Below are positions 45,081 to 53,527 of a DNA stretch of 64,000 nt, in pieces. This stretch comes from Cryobacterium breve (lineage in GTDB: Bacteria > Actinomycetota > Actinomycetes > Actinomycetales > Microbacteriaceae): assembly GCF_004402375.1 (NCBI RefSeq), contig NZ_SOGJ01000004.1:22390-86389 (forward strand). The letters are read 5' to 3'. The translations under genes and the position numbers were made by a program. Under the pieces are notes generated by a model, which searched no databases, had not been told where the DNA came from, and saw only the letters and a program-made list of their open reading frames with translations. Positions within the stretch are counted from its first letter, which is position 1. Each line of letters opens with the position of its first letter.

Positions 45081-46442
45081 CTACGGTGCCGGTTCCTCCG
45101 TCACGGGCGGAGCCAGGGCGGCGCTGATCAGACTACGGATGACGTCGAAGTCGGGATCCTCCGGGTCGACGTCGTTCTCCGGGATCAGCTCGACCGACTG
45201 GATCGGAAGCGCTTTCGTCTTCGACGCGAGGTGGGTGAAGTAGCCGAGCATGCCCTGGGGGATGTCGGTCTTCACAACCTCGGTCCCGGCCGATGCCACG
45301 GCCTGGAACTTGGTCAGCACGTTCGCGGGGCTCGCCTGAGCCAGGATCGCCTCCTGCACCTGCCGCTGACGCACCATCCGGTCGTAGTCGCTCGTATCGT
45401 GGCGTGAGCGGGCGTACCAGAGGGCGTGGTAACCGTCCATGTGTTGCATGCCGGGTTCGAACCAGAAGGCCACCTCGGTGAACGTCTCATCGGTGTGCAC
45501 GGGCACGCGGTGGTCGACGTTGATGTCAACCCCTCCGAGCGCGTCCACGAGGTCGGAGAAGCCCTGCATGTCGATCAGCACGTAGTACTGAATCGTCAGC
45601 CCGGTCACGCCCTGGGCGGCGTCGCGCATGCCCTCGATGCCAGGCTCGCTGCCCTGGGCCACCGCATCCGGGTACATCTCCGGGCTCTTCACCTCCACCT
45701 CGGTGAAGACCGAGTTAAGCATGCAGGCGGAGACCTCGCAGCCGTCGATGGCGCCATACCCTTCCGGGTACAGGTCGGCGAGCGGCCCCGGCGAGAACGG
45801 CACGTCCTCGAGGTTGCGCGGCAGTCCGATCATGCTGGCCTGGCCGGTCTCCGCGTCGATGCTGACCACGGAAATACTGTCGGGGCGCAGACCGTCGCGG
45901 GTCGGTCCGGCGTCGCCGCCGAGCAGCAGGATGTTGTAACGACCATCCACGGGCGGCTCGGTCGGGCCGGCCACGAAGACCGACGACAGGAGTCCGCTGG
46001 CCGTGGTCGCCAGGTAGGCACCGTAGCCGGCCGCGCCGACCACGCCGACCATGAGCACGGTCGTGAAGGCGGCGATCACGGGCCGGGCCCGGGGAGCGGC
46101 CCGCACAAGGCGCGCGAGACGGAGGGTGTCAAGGCTGAGGATGAGCCAGGCAACGCCGAGGAACACGAGCAGCGCAGCGGCGGCCCAGAGCCCGATCGAG
46201 TTCGTGAGGACCGTGAGCACGGCGGCCGGCCAGAGCGTGAAGACCACGCCGACAACGACCGCGAGGGCGACCAGTGTGAAGGTCGTCCGCAGACCGAACC
46301 GGCCGAGCCTCCGGTTGCCGGCCAGCACCTGGGCGGAGCCGGGCAGCACGAAATTGAGCACGACGAGCCACCAGGCCCGCTTGGTCATGACCGAGACGGA
46401 CCCGACATCCGGATGCCGGATCGGCGTGCGTGCGCTACTCAT
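45081..46442 (-). CDS. LytR-CpsA-Psr (LCP) family wall-polymer ligase
   Basis: 453 residues. The N-terminal 160 residues contain four or five hydrophobic helices, more than the single anchor of most LCP proteins. The extracytoplasmic LCP domain starts at [27 protein letters not shown] (about residue 180) and has the arginine-rich [13 protein letters not shown] and [15 protein letters not shown] (about 370), which bind the pyrophosphate of the lipid donor. LCP enzymes attach glycopolymers to peptidoglycan. It closes the polysaccharide locus and is coupled to the 3' end of purE (ATGA). Confidence 0.93.
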   Translation of the reverse strand: MSSARTPIRHPDVGSVSVMTKRAWWLVVLNFVLPGSAQVLAGNRRLGRFGLRTTFTLVALAVVVGVVFTLWPAAVLTVLTNSIGLWAAAALLVFLGVAWLILSLDTLRLARLVRAAPRARPVIAAFTTVLMVGVVGAAGYGAYLATTASGLLSSVFVAGPTEPPVDGRYNILLLGGDAGPTRDGLRPDSISVVSIDAETGQASMIGLPRNLEDVPFSPGPLADLYPEGYGAIDGCEVSACMLNSVFTEVEVKSPEMYPDAVAQGSEPGIEGMRDAAQGVTGLTIQYYVLIDMQGFSDLVDALGGVDINVDHRVPVHTDETFTEVAFWFEPGMQHMDGYHALWYARSRHDTSDYDRMVRQRQVQEAILAQASPANVLTKFQAVASAGTEVVKTDIPQGMLGYFTHLASKTKALPIQSVELIPENDVDPEDPDFDVIRSLISAALAPPVTEEPAP

Positions 46443-46975
46443 AGTTTGTTCTGAAGGTCCCGGTTCTTCTGCTCGACCTGGGCGGCGAGCATCTCCATGT
46501 AGCCGAGCAGCTTGACCCGCAGGGAGTCGTCGGCGATGGCCAGCACCTTGACGGCGATCAGGCCGGCGTTGCGCGCGCCGCCGATGGAGACGGTGGCAAC
46601 GGGCACCCCGGCCGGCATCTGCACGATGGAGAGCAGCGAATCCAGGCCGTCGAGCCGGCCGAGCGGCACGGGAACGCCCACCACCGGCAGCGTCGTCACG
46701 GCCGCAAGCATCCCGGGCAGGTGGGCGGCGCCGCCCGCACCGGCGATGATCACCCGGAGTCCGCGCGCGTGGGCACTCTGGCCGTAGGCGATCATCTTCT
46801 CCGGGGTGCGGTGCGCCGAGACGACCTGCACCTCGAACGGAACGCCGAAGTCACGCAGCAGCTGAGCCGCGTCACTCATCACGGGCCAGTCGGAGTCGGA
46901 GCCCATCACCACACCCACAAGCGGCGTCGCAGCGGCTTCCAGCGGAGCAAATTCGGGCACAGGGTTGTCTGTCAC
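46439..46975 (-). CDS. purE: N5-carboxyaminoimidazole ribonucleotide mutase
   Basis: 178 residues. [19 protein letters not shown] (about residue 18), the [11 protein letters not shown] loop with the catalytic His (about 53), [27 protein letters not shown] (about 77) and a late [13 protein letters not shown]. It converts N5-CAIR to CAIR in purine synthesis. It lies 18 bases downstream of purK. The first 17 residues are a short family-atypical extension. Confidence 0.96.
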   Translation of the reverse strand: MTDNPVPEFAPLEAAATPLVGVVMGSDSDWPVMSDAAQLLRDFGVPFEVQVVSAHRTPEKMIAYGQSAHARGLRVIIAGAGGAAHLPGMLAAVTTLPVVGVPVPLGRLDGLDSLLSIVQMPAGVPVATVSIGGARNAGLIAVKVLAIADDSLRVKLLGYMEMLAAQVEQKNRDLQNKL

Positions 46976-46993
46976 GGGTTCGATCCTATTTGG

Positions 46994-48130
46994 TCAGTCC
47001 TGAAAGATTGCCGCTGCGGCCCGCGCCTGATAGGCGGCGAGGTCCAAATCGTCGCCGCCGACGGTCACATGGCCGACCTTTCGGCCCGGCCGAGGATCCT
47101 TGCCGTAGGTGTGCACCTTGGCTGCCGGATAGGCCTCGAACACGGCCGGGTAGCGAGCGGACAAGGAACCCTCGGCCGGTCCGCCGAGGATGTTGACCAT
47201 GACCGTCCATGGGTCTCTGGCGTCGGTCGCGCCGAGGGGAAGATCGAGCACGGCCCGGAGGTGCTGCTCGAACTGGCTCGTCGTGGATCCTTCGATCGAC
47301 CAGTGACCGCTGTTATGCGGGCGCATCGCCAACTCATTGACCAGGATGCGCTCATCCGTCGTCTCGAACAGCTCGACAGCCAGCATGCCGGTGGCCCCGA
47401 TGCCCTCGGCGATGCGCACGGCGATGTCGGCCGCGGCCTGGGCCAGGCGACCCGCCGACGACGGCGCCGGCGCAATGACCTCGGCGCACACGCCACCCTG
47501 CTGCACGGTTTCCACCACGGGCCACACCGCGATCTGCCCGGACGGGCGGCGCGCGACCAGCTGGGCCAACTCGCGGCGGAACTCGACGAGCTCCTCCACC
47601 AGGAGGGCACCGTCATTGCCGTCTTCGGCGAGCGCGGCGAACCAGTCGTCCACCTCGTGCTCGTGGGTGACCAGGCGCACCCCCTTGCCGTCGTAGCCGC
47701 CGCGGGCCGTCTTGACCACCGCACGGTTGTTGTGCGCGGCCAGGAAAACGCCCAGTTCGGCGGCGTTCTCCACGCGCGACCAGTCGGGCACGGGCAGCCC
47801 CAGCTCGGTCAGGCGCTGCCGCATCAGCAGTTTGTCCTGCGCGTAGAGCAGGGCGTCGGGCCCCGGATGCACAGCCACGCCCCGGGCCACGAGCTCGCGC
47901 AAAATCTCTTGGGGAACGTGCTCATGGTCGAACGTGACGACGTCGACGGTGTCGGCGAAGGCCAGCACCACGTCGCGGTCGCGGTAGTCGCCCACCTGCA
48001 CCGCCGCCAGATCCGCCGACATACCCTCGTTCTCGGCCAGCACTCGGATGTCTATGCCCAGATTGACCGCCGCCGGAATCATCATTCTGGCCAGCTGGCC
48101 ACCGCCGATCACGCCCACAGTCGTATTCAT
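46994..48130 (-). CDS. purK: N5-carboxyaminoimidazole ribonucleotide synthase
   Basis: 378-residue ATP-grasp enzyme. TVGVIGGGQLARMMIPAA at the N-terminus, VKTARGGYDGKGVRLV (ATP loop, about residue 148) and NELAMRPHNSGHWSIEGSTTSQFEQHLRAVL (about 262-292). ATP-dependent conversion of AIR and bicarbonate to N5-CAIR; PurE follows in the pathway and operon. ATG at 48130 has GGTGGAG 2 bases upstream; an earlier in-frame start at 48160 is less likely. Confidence 0.96.
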   Translation of the reverse strand: MNTTVGVIGGGQLARMMIPAAVNLGIDIRVLAENEGMSADLAAVQVGDYRDRDVVLAFADTVDVVTFDHEHVPQEILRELVARGVAVHPGPDALLYAQDKLLMRQRLTELGLPVPDWSRVENAAELGVFLAAHNNRAVVKTARGGYDGKGVRLVTHEHEVDDWFAALAEDGNDGALLVEELVEFRRELAQLVARRPSGQIAVWPVVETVQQGGVCAEVIAPAPSSAGRLAQAAADIAVRIAEGIGATGMLAVELFETTDERILVNELAMRPHNSGHWSIEGSTTSQFEQHLRAVLDLPLGATDARDPWTVMVNILGGPAEGSLSARYPAVFEAYPAAKVHTYGKDPRPGRKVGHVTVGGDDLDLAAYQARAAAAIFQD

Positions 48131-48203
48131 CGCTCCACCACAATCCTTGCGACCGGTCATTCTCCGGTACGGGTTCTCTCAGGCGGCAGGCTGGGCCTCG
48201 CCG

Positions 48204-48209
48204 TAGACT
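48204..48209 (+). promoter_or_regulatory. -10 box TAGACT before gtrA
   Basis: TAGACT 43 bases upstream of the ATG at 48253; unlike the leaderless genes, this one has a GGAGGG ribosome site just before its start. Confidence 0.45.
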
Positions 48210-48252
48210 CGGGTTCTCGACTTCTATCTTTGCCCATCATCCGGAGGGATGC

Positions 48253-48744
48253 ATGCCGAGTTCTCCTCACACGTCCGCACGCCTGATGGCCTTCGCCAGC
48301 CAGCTCGGCAAGTTCGGCGCCGTAGGTCTGGTCGGCTTCATCGTGGATTTCGCCGTGTTCAACCTGCTGCGCACGACGGTCTTCGACCCGGCGCTGATGC
48401 ACGCCGGGCCGATCTACGCCAAGGTCGTATCGACCACGCTGGCCATCCTCGTGAACTGGCTCGGCAATCGGTACTGGACCTTCGGTGCGCACCGGCAGTC
48501 GCGCACATTGCGCGAGGGGGCCGAGTTCTTCGCCGTCAGTCTGGTTGGAATGGGCATCGGCCTCGCCTGCCTGTGGGTCAGCCATTACCTGCTCGGCTAC
48601 ACCAGCCTGCTGGCTGACAACATCTCGTCGAACGTGATCGGCCTGTTCCTCGGTTCGACCTTCCGCTTCGTGCTCTACCGCCATTGGGTGTTCTCCCCGA
48701 AGCGCAAGGCGGCGGCCGCCCTGGATAGGGCCCTCGCCGCTTAG
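48253..48744 (+). CDS. GtrA-family membrane protein
   Basis: 163 residues with four membrane helices: GKFGAVGLVGFIVDFAVFNLL, the second after YAKVVSTTLAILVNWLGNRYWTF, EFFAVSLVGMGIGLACLW, and NVIGLFLGSTFRFVLYRHWVF. The last motif is characteristic of GtrA proteins, which are thought to flip polyprenyl-phosphate sugars or support their transferases. A partner could be the polyprenyl-P-type GT2 at 8805 or 28964. GGAGGG precedes the ATG. The 3' end overlaps the convergent PH-domain gene by 4 bases. Confidence 0.9.
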   Translation: MPSSPHTSARLMAFASQLGKFGAVGLVGFIVDFAVFNLLRTTVFDPALMHAGPIYAKVVSTTLAILVNWLGNRYWTFGAHRQSRTLREGAEFFAVSLVGMGIGLACLWVSHYLLGYTSLLADNISSNVIGLFLGSTFRFVLYRHWVFSPKRKAAAALDRALAA

Positions 48745-49298
48745 CGGGATCCCCAGCGCGTGGTCTCTCCGGTGATCGCCGCCTGTTCCTGCCGGCGTGA
48801 GCCGATCAGGGTGCGTGAGGACTCCATCAGGTCGTGCAGCACCTGCTGCACCAGGTCGGCGCTCGGCACGTCCTTCAGCACGAGTGGCTGCTCCAGCCCA
48901 GCGTTGATCAGCACGTCACCCGAGTGGGCCATCGACTGCAACCAGTTTTTGCGCACGGTCACGTCGTAGCCGCGGCTGTGCAGCAGTTCCTGGCGGGTGC
49001 GCACGAAGAACCCATGCCGGAAGATGATGCGCCGGGTGGTGATCGTGTAACGGTTGTTCAGCCACGACGCGAGCGGCAGCAGCCAGAGCAGCAGCACCAG
49101 CACGATCGCCACGACCAGCAGCGCTGTGTTCTGCCACGGCTCCGGCAGGGAACCGAAGAAGTATGCGGTGGCCCCGACAACCGCTAGCAGCGCCAGAGTG
49201 GGCCAGAACAGCACCCTGGCGTGCGGCCGGAGCCCGGCCACGACCAGTTCGGCCGGGGGAAGCACTTCGGCTGTGCCGAAGCCCGCTGTATTTGTCAT
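48741..49298 (-). CDS. membrane protein with bacterial PH domain
   Basis: 185 residues: a cytoplasmic N-terminus, two helices (VLFWPTLALLAVVGATAYFFG and LLVVAIVLVLLLWLLPLASW), then a bPH2-like domain of about 90 residues starting NRYTITTRRIIFRHGFFVRTRQELLHSRGYDV. Related to YdbS/YdbT-type proteins of unknown role. It sits 6 bases downstream of birA and is probably co-transcribed with it. Confidence 0.83.
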   Translation of the reverse strand: MTNTAGFGTAEVLPPAELVVAGLRPHARVLFWPTLALLAVVGATAYFFGSLPEPWQNTALLVVAIVLVLLLWLLPLASWLNNRYTITTRRIIFRHGFFVRTRQELLHSRGYDVTVRKNWLQSMAHSGDVLINAGLEQPLVLKDVPSADLVQQVLHDLMESSRTLIGSRRQEQAAITGETTRWGSR

Positions 49299-49304
49299 AG
49301 TCCA

Positions 49305-50147
49305 TTAATACCGCAGGTGGGTCACATCCCCGGCGGCGACGGCCTGCAGTTCGCCATTCGACTGGTCTTCGACGATCAGTCGACCACTGGCGTCGAGAGC
49401 GACCGCGGTACCCACCAGATCAGTGCCGCCGGGCAGTTCCACCCGCACGACCCCGCCGAGGGTGCCGCACAGCTCGGTCACCGTCTGAAGAAGCCCGCTC
49501 TTCACCGGATCGCCGCCGGCCGCGAGGAAATCCTCGGTGAGGGTTCGCAGTTCGGAGAGGTAGCGGGCGAGCACGGCGTCCGGGTCGGGGGCCGCGCCGG
49601 TCACGAGCATCAGCGAGGTGGACGTGAGGGTGGGCAGGTCGTGCTCGTCGAGGGTGACGTTCAGTCCGGTGCCGATGACCAGCCCGCGCGCGTCGGGCAG
49701 CAGCTCCGAGAGGATGCCGGACACCTTGTAGCCATCGATGAGCACGTCGTTGGGCCACTTCAGGGTGACCTCGTGCCGCGGTGCGTCCTCGCCCAGCTCG
49801 GTCACCCGGGCCACCAGGCTCGCCTCGACGACCTCGCGCACTGCCCGGGTCATCGCCGCCCCGGCGAGCAGGGGGAACCAGCCGAAGCGCGGAATCGGGA
49901 GCGGGACGTCCCCGGTCCTGGGCCGGAGCAGCACCGAGATCGCGAGCGACTTGCCGGTGGGGGCGAGCCAGGTTCGACCCATTCGGCCGCGACCGCGCGT
50001 CTGGTTGTCGGTGACGACCGTCGACAGGTCGGGCCAGGCCGCAGCATCCTCGCCCGTCGCATGGGCGACTAGAACGTCGTTCGTCGACCCGGTCTCGGCC
50101 AGGTACTCGAAACGCGGCACGACCTCGCGGCTGAGCGGAAACTCCAT
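49305..50147 (-). CDS. birA: biotin-[acetyl-CoA carboxylase] ligase (group I, no HTH)
   Basis: 280 residues, without the N-terminal DNA-binding domain of dual-function BirA. Motifs: AETGSTNDVLVAHA (about residue 16), the biotinyl-AMP loop TRGRGRMGRTWLAP (about 50), LKWPNDVLIDGYKVSGILSE (about 128) and a C-terminal SH3-like domain. It biotinylates the BCCP lysine of the carboxylase encoded at 57694. Located back to back with the carboxylase beta-subunit gene. Confidence 0.95.
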   Translation of the reverse strand: MEFPLSREVVPRFEYLAETGSTNDVLVAHATGEDAAAWPDLSTVVTDNQTRGRGRMGRTWLAPTGKSLAISVLLRPRTGDVPLPIPRFGWFPLLAGAAMTRAVREVVEASLVARVTELGEDAPRHEVTLKWPNDVLIDGYKVSGILSELLPDARGLVIGTGLNVTLDEHDLPTLTSTSLMLVTGAAPDPDAVLARYLSELRTLTEDFLAAGGDPVKSGLLQTVTELCGTLGGVVRVELPGGTDLVGTAVALDASGRLIVEDQSNGELQAVAAGDVTHLRY

Positions 50148-50160
50148 GTGACTCTCTCCC

Positions 50161-50247
50161 TGTGGCTAACTCCTGTAATTCTCCCGAATACCGGCTCGAA
50201 TGGCACAATTGCAGCCCGAATCCGAGAATTCTCCGGAGTTAGCCACA
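50161..50247. repeat. intergenic inverted repeat between birA and the carboxylase gene
   Basis: TGTGGCTAACTCC (50161-50173) and GGAGTTAGCCACA (50235-50247) are perfect 13-bp arms; inside them AATTCTC (50177-50183) and GAGAATT (50224-50230) also pair. The right arm (GAATTCTCCGGAGTTAGCCA) resembles the 61.1-kb palindrome arm (GATTCTCCGTCGAATTGGCC), suggesting one repeat family. The remaining 80 bases up to 50324 hold no gene. Confidence 0.7.
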
Positions 50248-50324
50248 CGGAGTGGGGAAGCCGACCAGCAAACCGGCCGGTTTTTGTAGAGAATCGTCAA
50301 CGATCGGGGGCAGGGACTGGCCGG

Positions 50325-50330
50325 TAGAGT
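50325..50330 (+). promoter_or_regulatory. -10 box TAGAGT, leaderless carboxylase gene
   Basis: TAGAGT lies 7 bases before the GTG at 50338; the start used therefore depends on this promoter. Confidence 0.55.
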
Positions 50331-50337
50331 GAACCGC

Positions 50338-51942
50338 GTGACTGAGAACTCGCCCCTCACGGGCCCCGACCTGTACACGACGGCTGGAAAGCTCGCCGAC
50401 CTCAAGCTGCGCTATCACGAAGCCGTGACCGCGAGCGGAGAGGCGGCGATCAAAAAACAGCACGCCAAGGGCAAGATGACGGCCAGGGAGCGCATCGATC
50501 TTCTGCTCGACCAGGGCTCCTTCGTCGAGCTCGACGAGTTCGTGCGGCACCGCACCCACGCCTTCGGCATGGAGAAGAAACGGCCCTACGGCGACGCCGT
50601 CGTCACCGGCACCGGCACAATCCACGGTCGCCAGGTGGCCGTGTACTCGCAGGACTTCACCATCTTCGGCGGTTCGCTCGGTGAGGTTGCCGGCGAGAAG
50701 ATCATCAAGGTGATGGACCTCGCCTTGAAGACCGGGGTGCCCATCGTCGGCATCCTCGACTCCGGCGGAGCGCGCATCCAGGAGGGCGTCGTCGCCCTCG
50801 GTAAGTACGGCGAGATCTTCCGCCGCAACACGGCCGCCTCCGGCGTCATTCCGCAGATCTCGATCATCTGCGGCCCGGCCGCCGGCGGCGCGGTCTACTC
50901 TCCCGCCCTGACCGACTTCGTCATCATGGTCGACAAGACCAGCCAGATGTTCGTCACCGGCCCCGACGTGATCAAGACCGTCACCGGCGAAGACGTCGGC
51001 ATGGAGGAGCTTGGCGGCGCGCTCACCCACAACACCATTTCCGGGGTGGCACACTATCTGGCCAGCGACGAACCCGACGCCCTCGACTACGCCCGCACCC
51101 TGCTGAGCTTCCTGCCGGATAACAACCTGGCCGACCTGCCCGTCTTCGACAGCGATATCGAGCTGGAGACGACGGATGCCGACCTCAAGCTGAACACGAT
51201 CATCCCCGATTCCCCGAACCAGCCCTACGACGTGAAGACAGTGATCGAGCACATCGTCGACCACGGAGACTTCCTCGAGACGCAGCCGCTGTTCGCACCG
51301 AACATCGTCGTGGGCTTCGCCCGGGTCGAGGGACGGTCCATCGGCATTGTCGCCAACCAGCCCAGCGCCATGGCCGGCACGCTCAACATCCCGGCCGGCG
51401 AAAAGGCGGCCCGATTCGTGCGCTTCTGCGACGCGTTCTCGATTCCCATCCTCACCCTGGTCGACGTGCCTGGCTTCCTGCCCGGCACCGACCAGGAGTG
51501 GACCGGAATCATCCGCCGCGGTGCCAAGCTGCTCTACGCCTACGCGGAGGCGACCGTGCCTCTGGTCACGGTCATCCTGCGCAAGGCCTACGGCGGCGCG
51601 TACATCGTGATGGGCTCCAAGCAGCTCGGCGCCGACATCAACCTGGCCTGGCCGACGGCGGAAATCGCCGTCATGGGCGGCCAGGGTGCCGTGAACATCC
51701 TGTACCGCGCCGAGATCAAGAAAGCCGAAGCCGCCGACGAGGATGTCGCCGCCGTGCGCACCCGCCTGGCCAACGAGTACACCTACAACGTGGCCAGCCC
51801 TTTCCTGGCAGCCGAGCGCGGCGAGCTCGACGGCATCATCGAGCCCGCCACGACACGGGTGGCGGTCACCAAGGCGCTCCGCGCGCTGCGCACCAAGCGA
51901 GCCAGCCTCCCGCCCAAGAAGCACGGGAACATTCCGCTGTAG
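50338..51942 (+). CDS. acyl-CoA carboxylase beta subunit (carboxyltransferase)
   Basis: 534 residues. The crotonase-like carboxyltransferase halves are clear: [19 protein letters not shown] near the N-terminus, [19 protein letters not shown] (about residue 140), [20 protein letters not shown] (about 180), and in the C-half [15 protein letters not shown] (about 375) and [14 protein letters not shown] (about 418). It transfers CO2 from biotin to acetyl- or propionyl-CoA. In actinobacteria such subunits pair with an alpha BC-BCCP subunit (57694) and an epsilon subunit (next gene). Propionyl versus acetyl specificity is not decided. Confidence 0.95.
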   Translation: MTENSPLTGPDLYTTAGKLADLKLRYHEAVTASGEAAIKKQHAKGKMTARERIDLLLDQGSFVELDEFVRHRTHAFGMEKKRPYGDAVVTGTGTIHGRQVAVYSQDFTIFGGSLGEVAGEKIIKVMDLALKTGVPIVGILDSGGARIQEGVVALGKYGEIFRRNTAASGVIPQISIICGPAAGGAVYSPALTDFVIMVDKTSQMFVTGPDVIKTVTGEDVGMEELGGALTHNTISGVAHYLASDEPDALDYARTLLSFLPDNNLADLPVFDSDIELETTDADLKLNTIIPDSPNQPYDVKTVIEHIVDHGDFLETQPLFAPNIVVGFARVEGRSIGIVANQPSAMAGTLNIPAGEKAARFVRFCDAFSIPILTLVDVPGFLPGTDQEWTGIIRRGAKLLYAYAEATVPLVTVILRKAYGGAYIVMGSKQLGADINLAWPTAEIAVMGGQGAVNILYRAEIKKAEAADEDVAAVRTRLANEYTYNVASPFLAAERGELDGIIEPATTRVAVTKALRALRTKRASLPPKKHGNIPL

Positions 51943-51950
51943 GCGGCGCC

Positions 51951-52250
51951 ATGACCCACGTGATGAATTCCTCCTTGAACCACCCGGCGGATGCCGCGGC
52001 GAACGCCGCCGAGAACGCCACCGCGGATCCCTCCCAGCAGGCTGTGCCCGGGCTGCGCTTCGTCACCCGCAGCGTCACGCCCACCGAGGCGGCCGCAGTG
52101 TCGGCCGTGCTGCACGGCCTGGTCCGCGAAGAGTCCGACAACCTCCGGCTGGCCCCGGCGCGCGGCCAGAGCGCGTGGCAGCGTAGCCAGCGGGGCATCC
52201 GTCCGCCCGTGACGGCCGGCAACGGCCGCTGGCGCGGGTTCCAGGGCTGA
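51951..52250 (+). CDS. acyl-CoA carboxylase epsilon subunit
   Basis: 99 residues, 8 bases after the beta-subunit stop. Ala/Asn-rich N-terminus, then FVTRSVTPTEAAAVSAVLHGL (about residue 37) and SAWQRSQRGIRPPV followed by GRWRGFQG at the end. This is the ACC_epsilon pattern (a short beta-alpha segment, then a W-x-R tail) of the small subunits that stabilise actinobacterial carboxylase complexes. Confidence 0.88.
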   Translation: MTHVMNSSLNHPADAAANAAENATADPSQQAVPGLRFVTRSVTPTEAAAVSAVLHGLVREESDNLRLAPARGQSAWQRSQRGIRPPVTAGNGRWRGFQG

Positions 52251-52378
52251 CCCCGCATCGAGACGGCCGGTCCCCCTAAATGCCGACTTTTTATGGCGAC
52301 CCGGTTCGAGGAGTATTACCTATGCCGGGTGAAACTCTCTGAGATTCACGACCGCGGCCCGTCGACTAGGGTAAGCAG
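52251..52378. other. intergenic region upstream of the small RNA candidate
   Basis: No gene recognised. It contains TAGGGT at 52367-52372, a possible -10 box for a transcript starting near 52379, with TTCACG about 16 bases upstream as a weak -35 candidate. Confidence 0.35.
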
Positions 52379-52468
52379 TCGGGTTGTGGGGGCGCGTCAG
52401 GGTGACATTCGGGTTGTCGCCCTGGCACGGAGTCGAAAGGGACCAACCTCACGGTTGGTCCCTTTCGC
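52379..52468 (+). ncRNA. candidate small RNA with two hairpins and intrinsic terminator
   Basis: From the position where a TAGGGT promoter would start transcription, a G-rich 5' stretch leads into a 10-bp hairpin (CAGGGTGACA 52398-52407 with TGTCGCCCTG 52415-52424, one G-T pair, loop TTCGGGT) and then a perfect 13-bp hairpin (52436-52465) ending in CCCTTT. No open frame with a ribosome site is seen. It could instead be only the terminator region of the carboxylase operon. Confidence 0.4.
52436..52465. terminator. bidirectional intrinsic terminator
   Basis: AAAGGGACCAACC and GGTTGGTCCCTTT form a perfect 13-bp stem with a TCAC loop; A-run and T-run at the base suit termination from both the carboxylase side and the kinase-like gene at 52487. 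Confidence 0.85.
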
Positions 52469-52486
52469 ATTTCCGGGGCAACCGGT

Positions 52487-53527
52487 TCAGTTCGGCACTG
52501 ACGAGACCAGTGCCGGGTTGCGCGGGATCTCCAGCCAGAGGTCGACCTCCGGTTCGGGCGATTCCTGGCCGAGCGCGCTCAGTCGCGCATCCGCGCTGCT
52601 GAGGCCGACCACCGTGACGGCCGTCGCGGATCCGTCGCCGGCTGTGCGGGCGATGATCGTGTCGGCCAGGGTGCCGCCGATGGCCACCGCCAGCGCGTTG
52701 AGCACCGATTCAAGTTCTGCCCCGCGGATGTCGTCGATACTGCCCTCGTCGAGCAGGGTGACGATGGCACCGCGACGGCGGGCGGCCATGACCGCGTCGC
52801 GCACGGCGTCGTTGAGCAGCTTGCGGCCGCGGATCTCATCCCGCACGGCGGCCTCGAGGTAGCGGGACTCCTGACGCTGCTCCGCGTTCAGTTCCCCGTG
52901 CTGATCGATGATCCGGCGCAGCATGGGGGCGGCGAGCCGGATGGTCTGGGCGAGCCGCACCTGCCGCTCGTACAGGTGCGCCTCCTGGGCTGCCTGCCAC
53001 TCGGTGGCCTCCTGCTCGGCCAGCGCGTACTGCCGCGCATCGCGGCCCGCCTTCGCCAGGGCCCGCGCCAGGATGACCGCGACGGCCACCCAGACCACGC
53101 TACCGATGACACCCATCGAGCCCAGGGCGGCCGGGCCAGCCCAGAAGATCGTGTGCGCGACCAGGATCGCGGCCCCGACCCAGGCCAACCCCGAACGTCG
53201 CCGGGTGGCGGTGACGGTCATCAGAGTGCCGACGGCGGCGACGTACCAGGTGGCGTAGCCGTTGTCGACGGAACCGTCGAGTTGGCTCCCCACCAGCAGG
53301 GGCAGCATCGCGCACACGGCGACGTTGAAGAACGCCAGCCACACGGGCATCCGGATCGGGCTGGTCGGCCACAGACTGACCACCGTTGCGATTGCGTAGA
53401 CGATGATCGCAAGGATGGCCGGCAGCGGCGTTCGCGGCTGGCCCAGCGAGTAGAACCCGAGCACCACATGATAAGCCGAGAACATGGCTGCCAGGGAGAG
53501 CACGAGCCCACGCGGGACGGTGATCAT
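52487..53527 (-). CDS. membrane protein companion of the two-component system (kinase-like, no ATPase motifs)
   Basis: 346 residues, ATG overlapping the histidine kinase stop (ATGA at 53524-53527). About five or six hydrophobic helices occupy residues 1-160, then a coiled linker (ARQYALAEQEATEWQAAQEAHLYERQVRLAQ) and a region laid out like a dimerisation helix and catalytic domain (MLRRIIDQHGELNAEQRQES). No phosphoacceptor His-box or N/G boxes of a HATPase are recognisable. It may act as a sensor or kinase partner. Similar triads occur in actinobacteria, but its role is unknown. Confidence 0.65.
   Translation of the reverse strand: MITVPRGLVLSLAAMFSAYHVVLGFYSLGQPRTPLPAILAIIVYAIATVVSLWPTSPIRMPVWLAFFNVAVCAMLPLLVGSQLDGSVDNGYATWYVAAVGTLMTVTATRRRSGLAWVGAAILVAHTIFWAGPAALGSMGVIGSVVWVAVAVILARALAKAGRDARQYALAEQEATEWQAAQEAHLYERQVRLAQTIRLAAPMLRRIIDQHGELNAEQRQESRYLEAAVRDEIRGRKLLNDAVRDAVMAARRRGAIVTLLDEGSIDDIRGAELESVLNALAVAIGGTLADTIIARTAGDGSATAVTVVGLSSADARLSALGQESPEPEVDLWLEIPRNPALVSSVPN

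Noticed and set aside
50166..50405. Small minus-strand ORF between birA and the carboxylase gene
   Set aside because: It lies across the inverted repeat and the carboxylase promoter and start; no protein family is recognisable.
52293..52862. Plus-strand ORF across the carboxylase terminator
   Set aside because: It has no ribosome site, crosses a strong terminator and runs antisense into the kinase-like gene.
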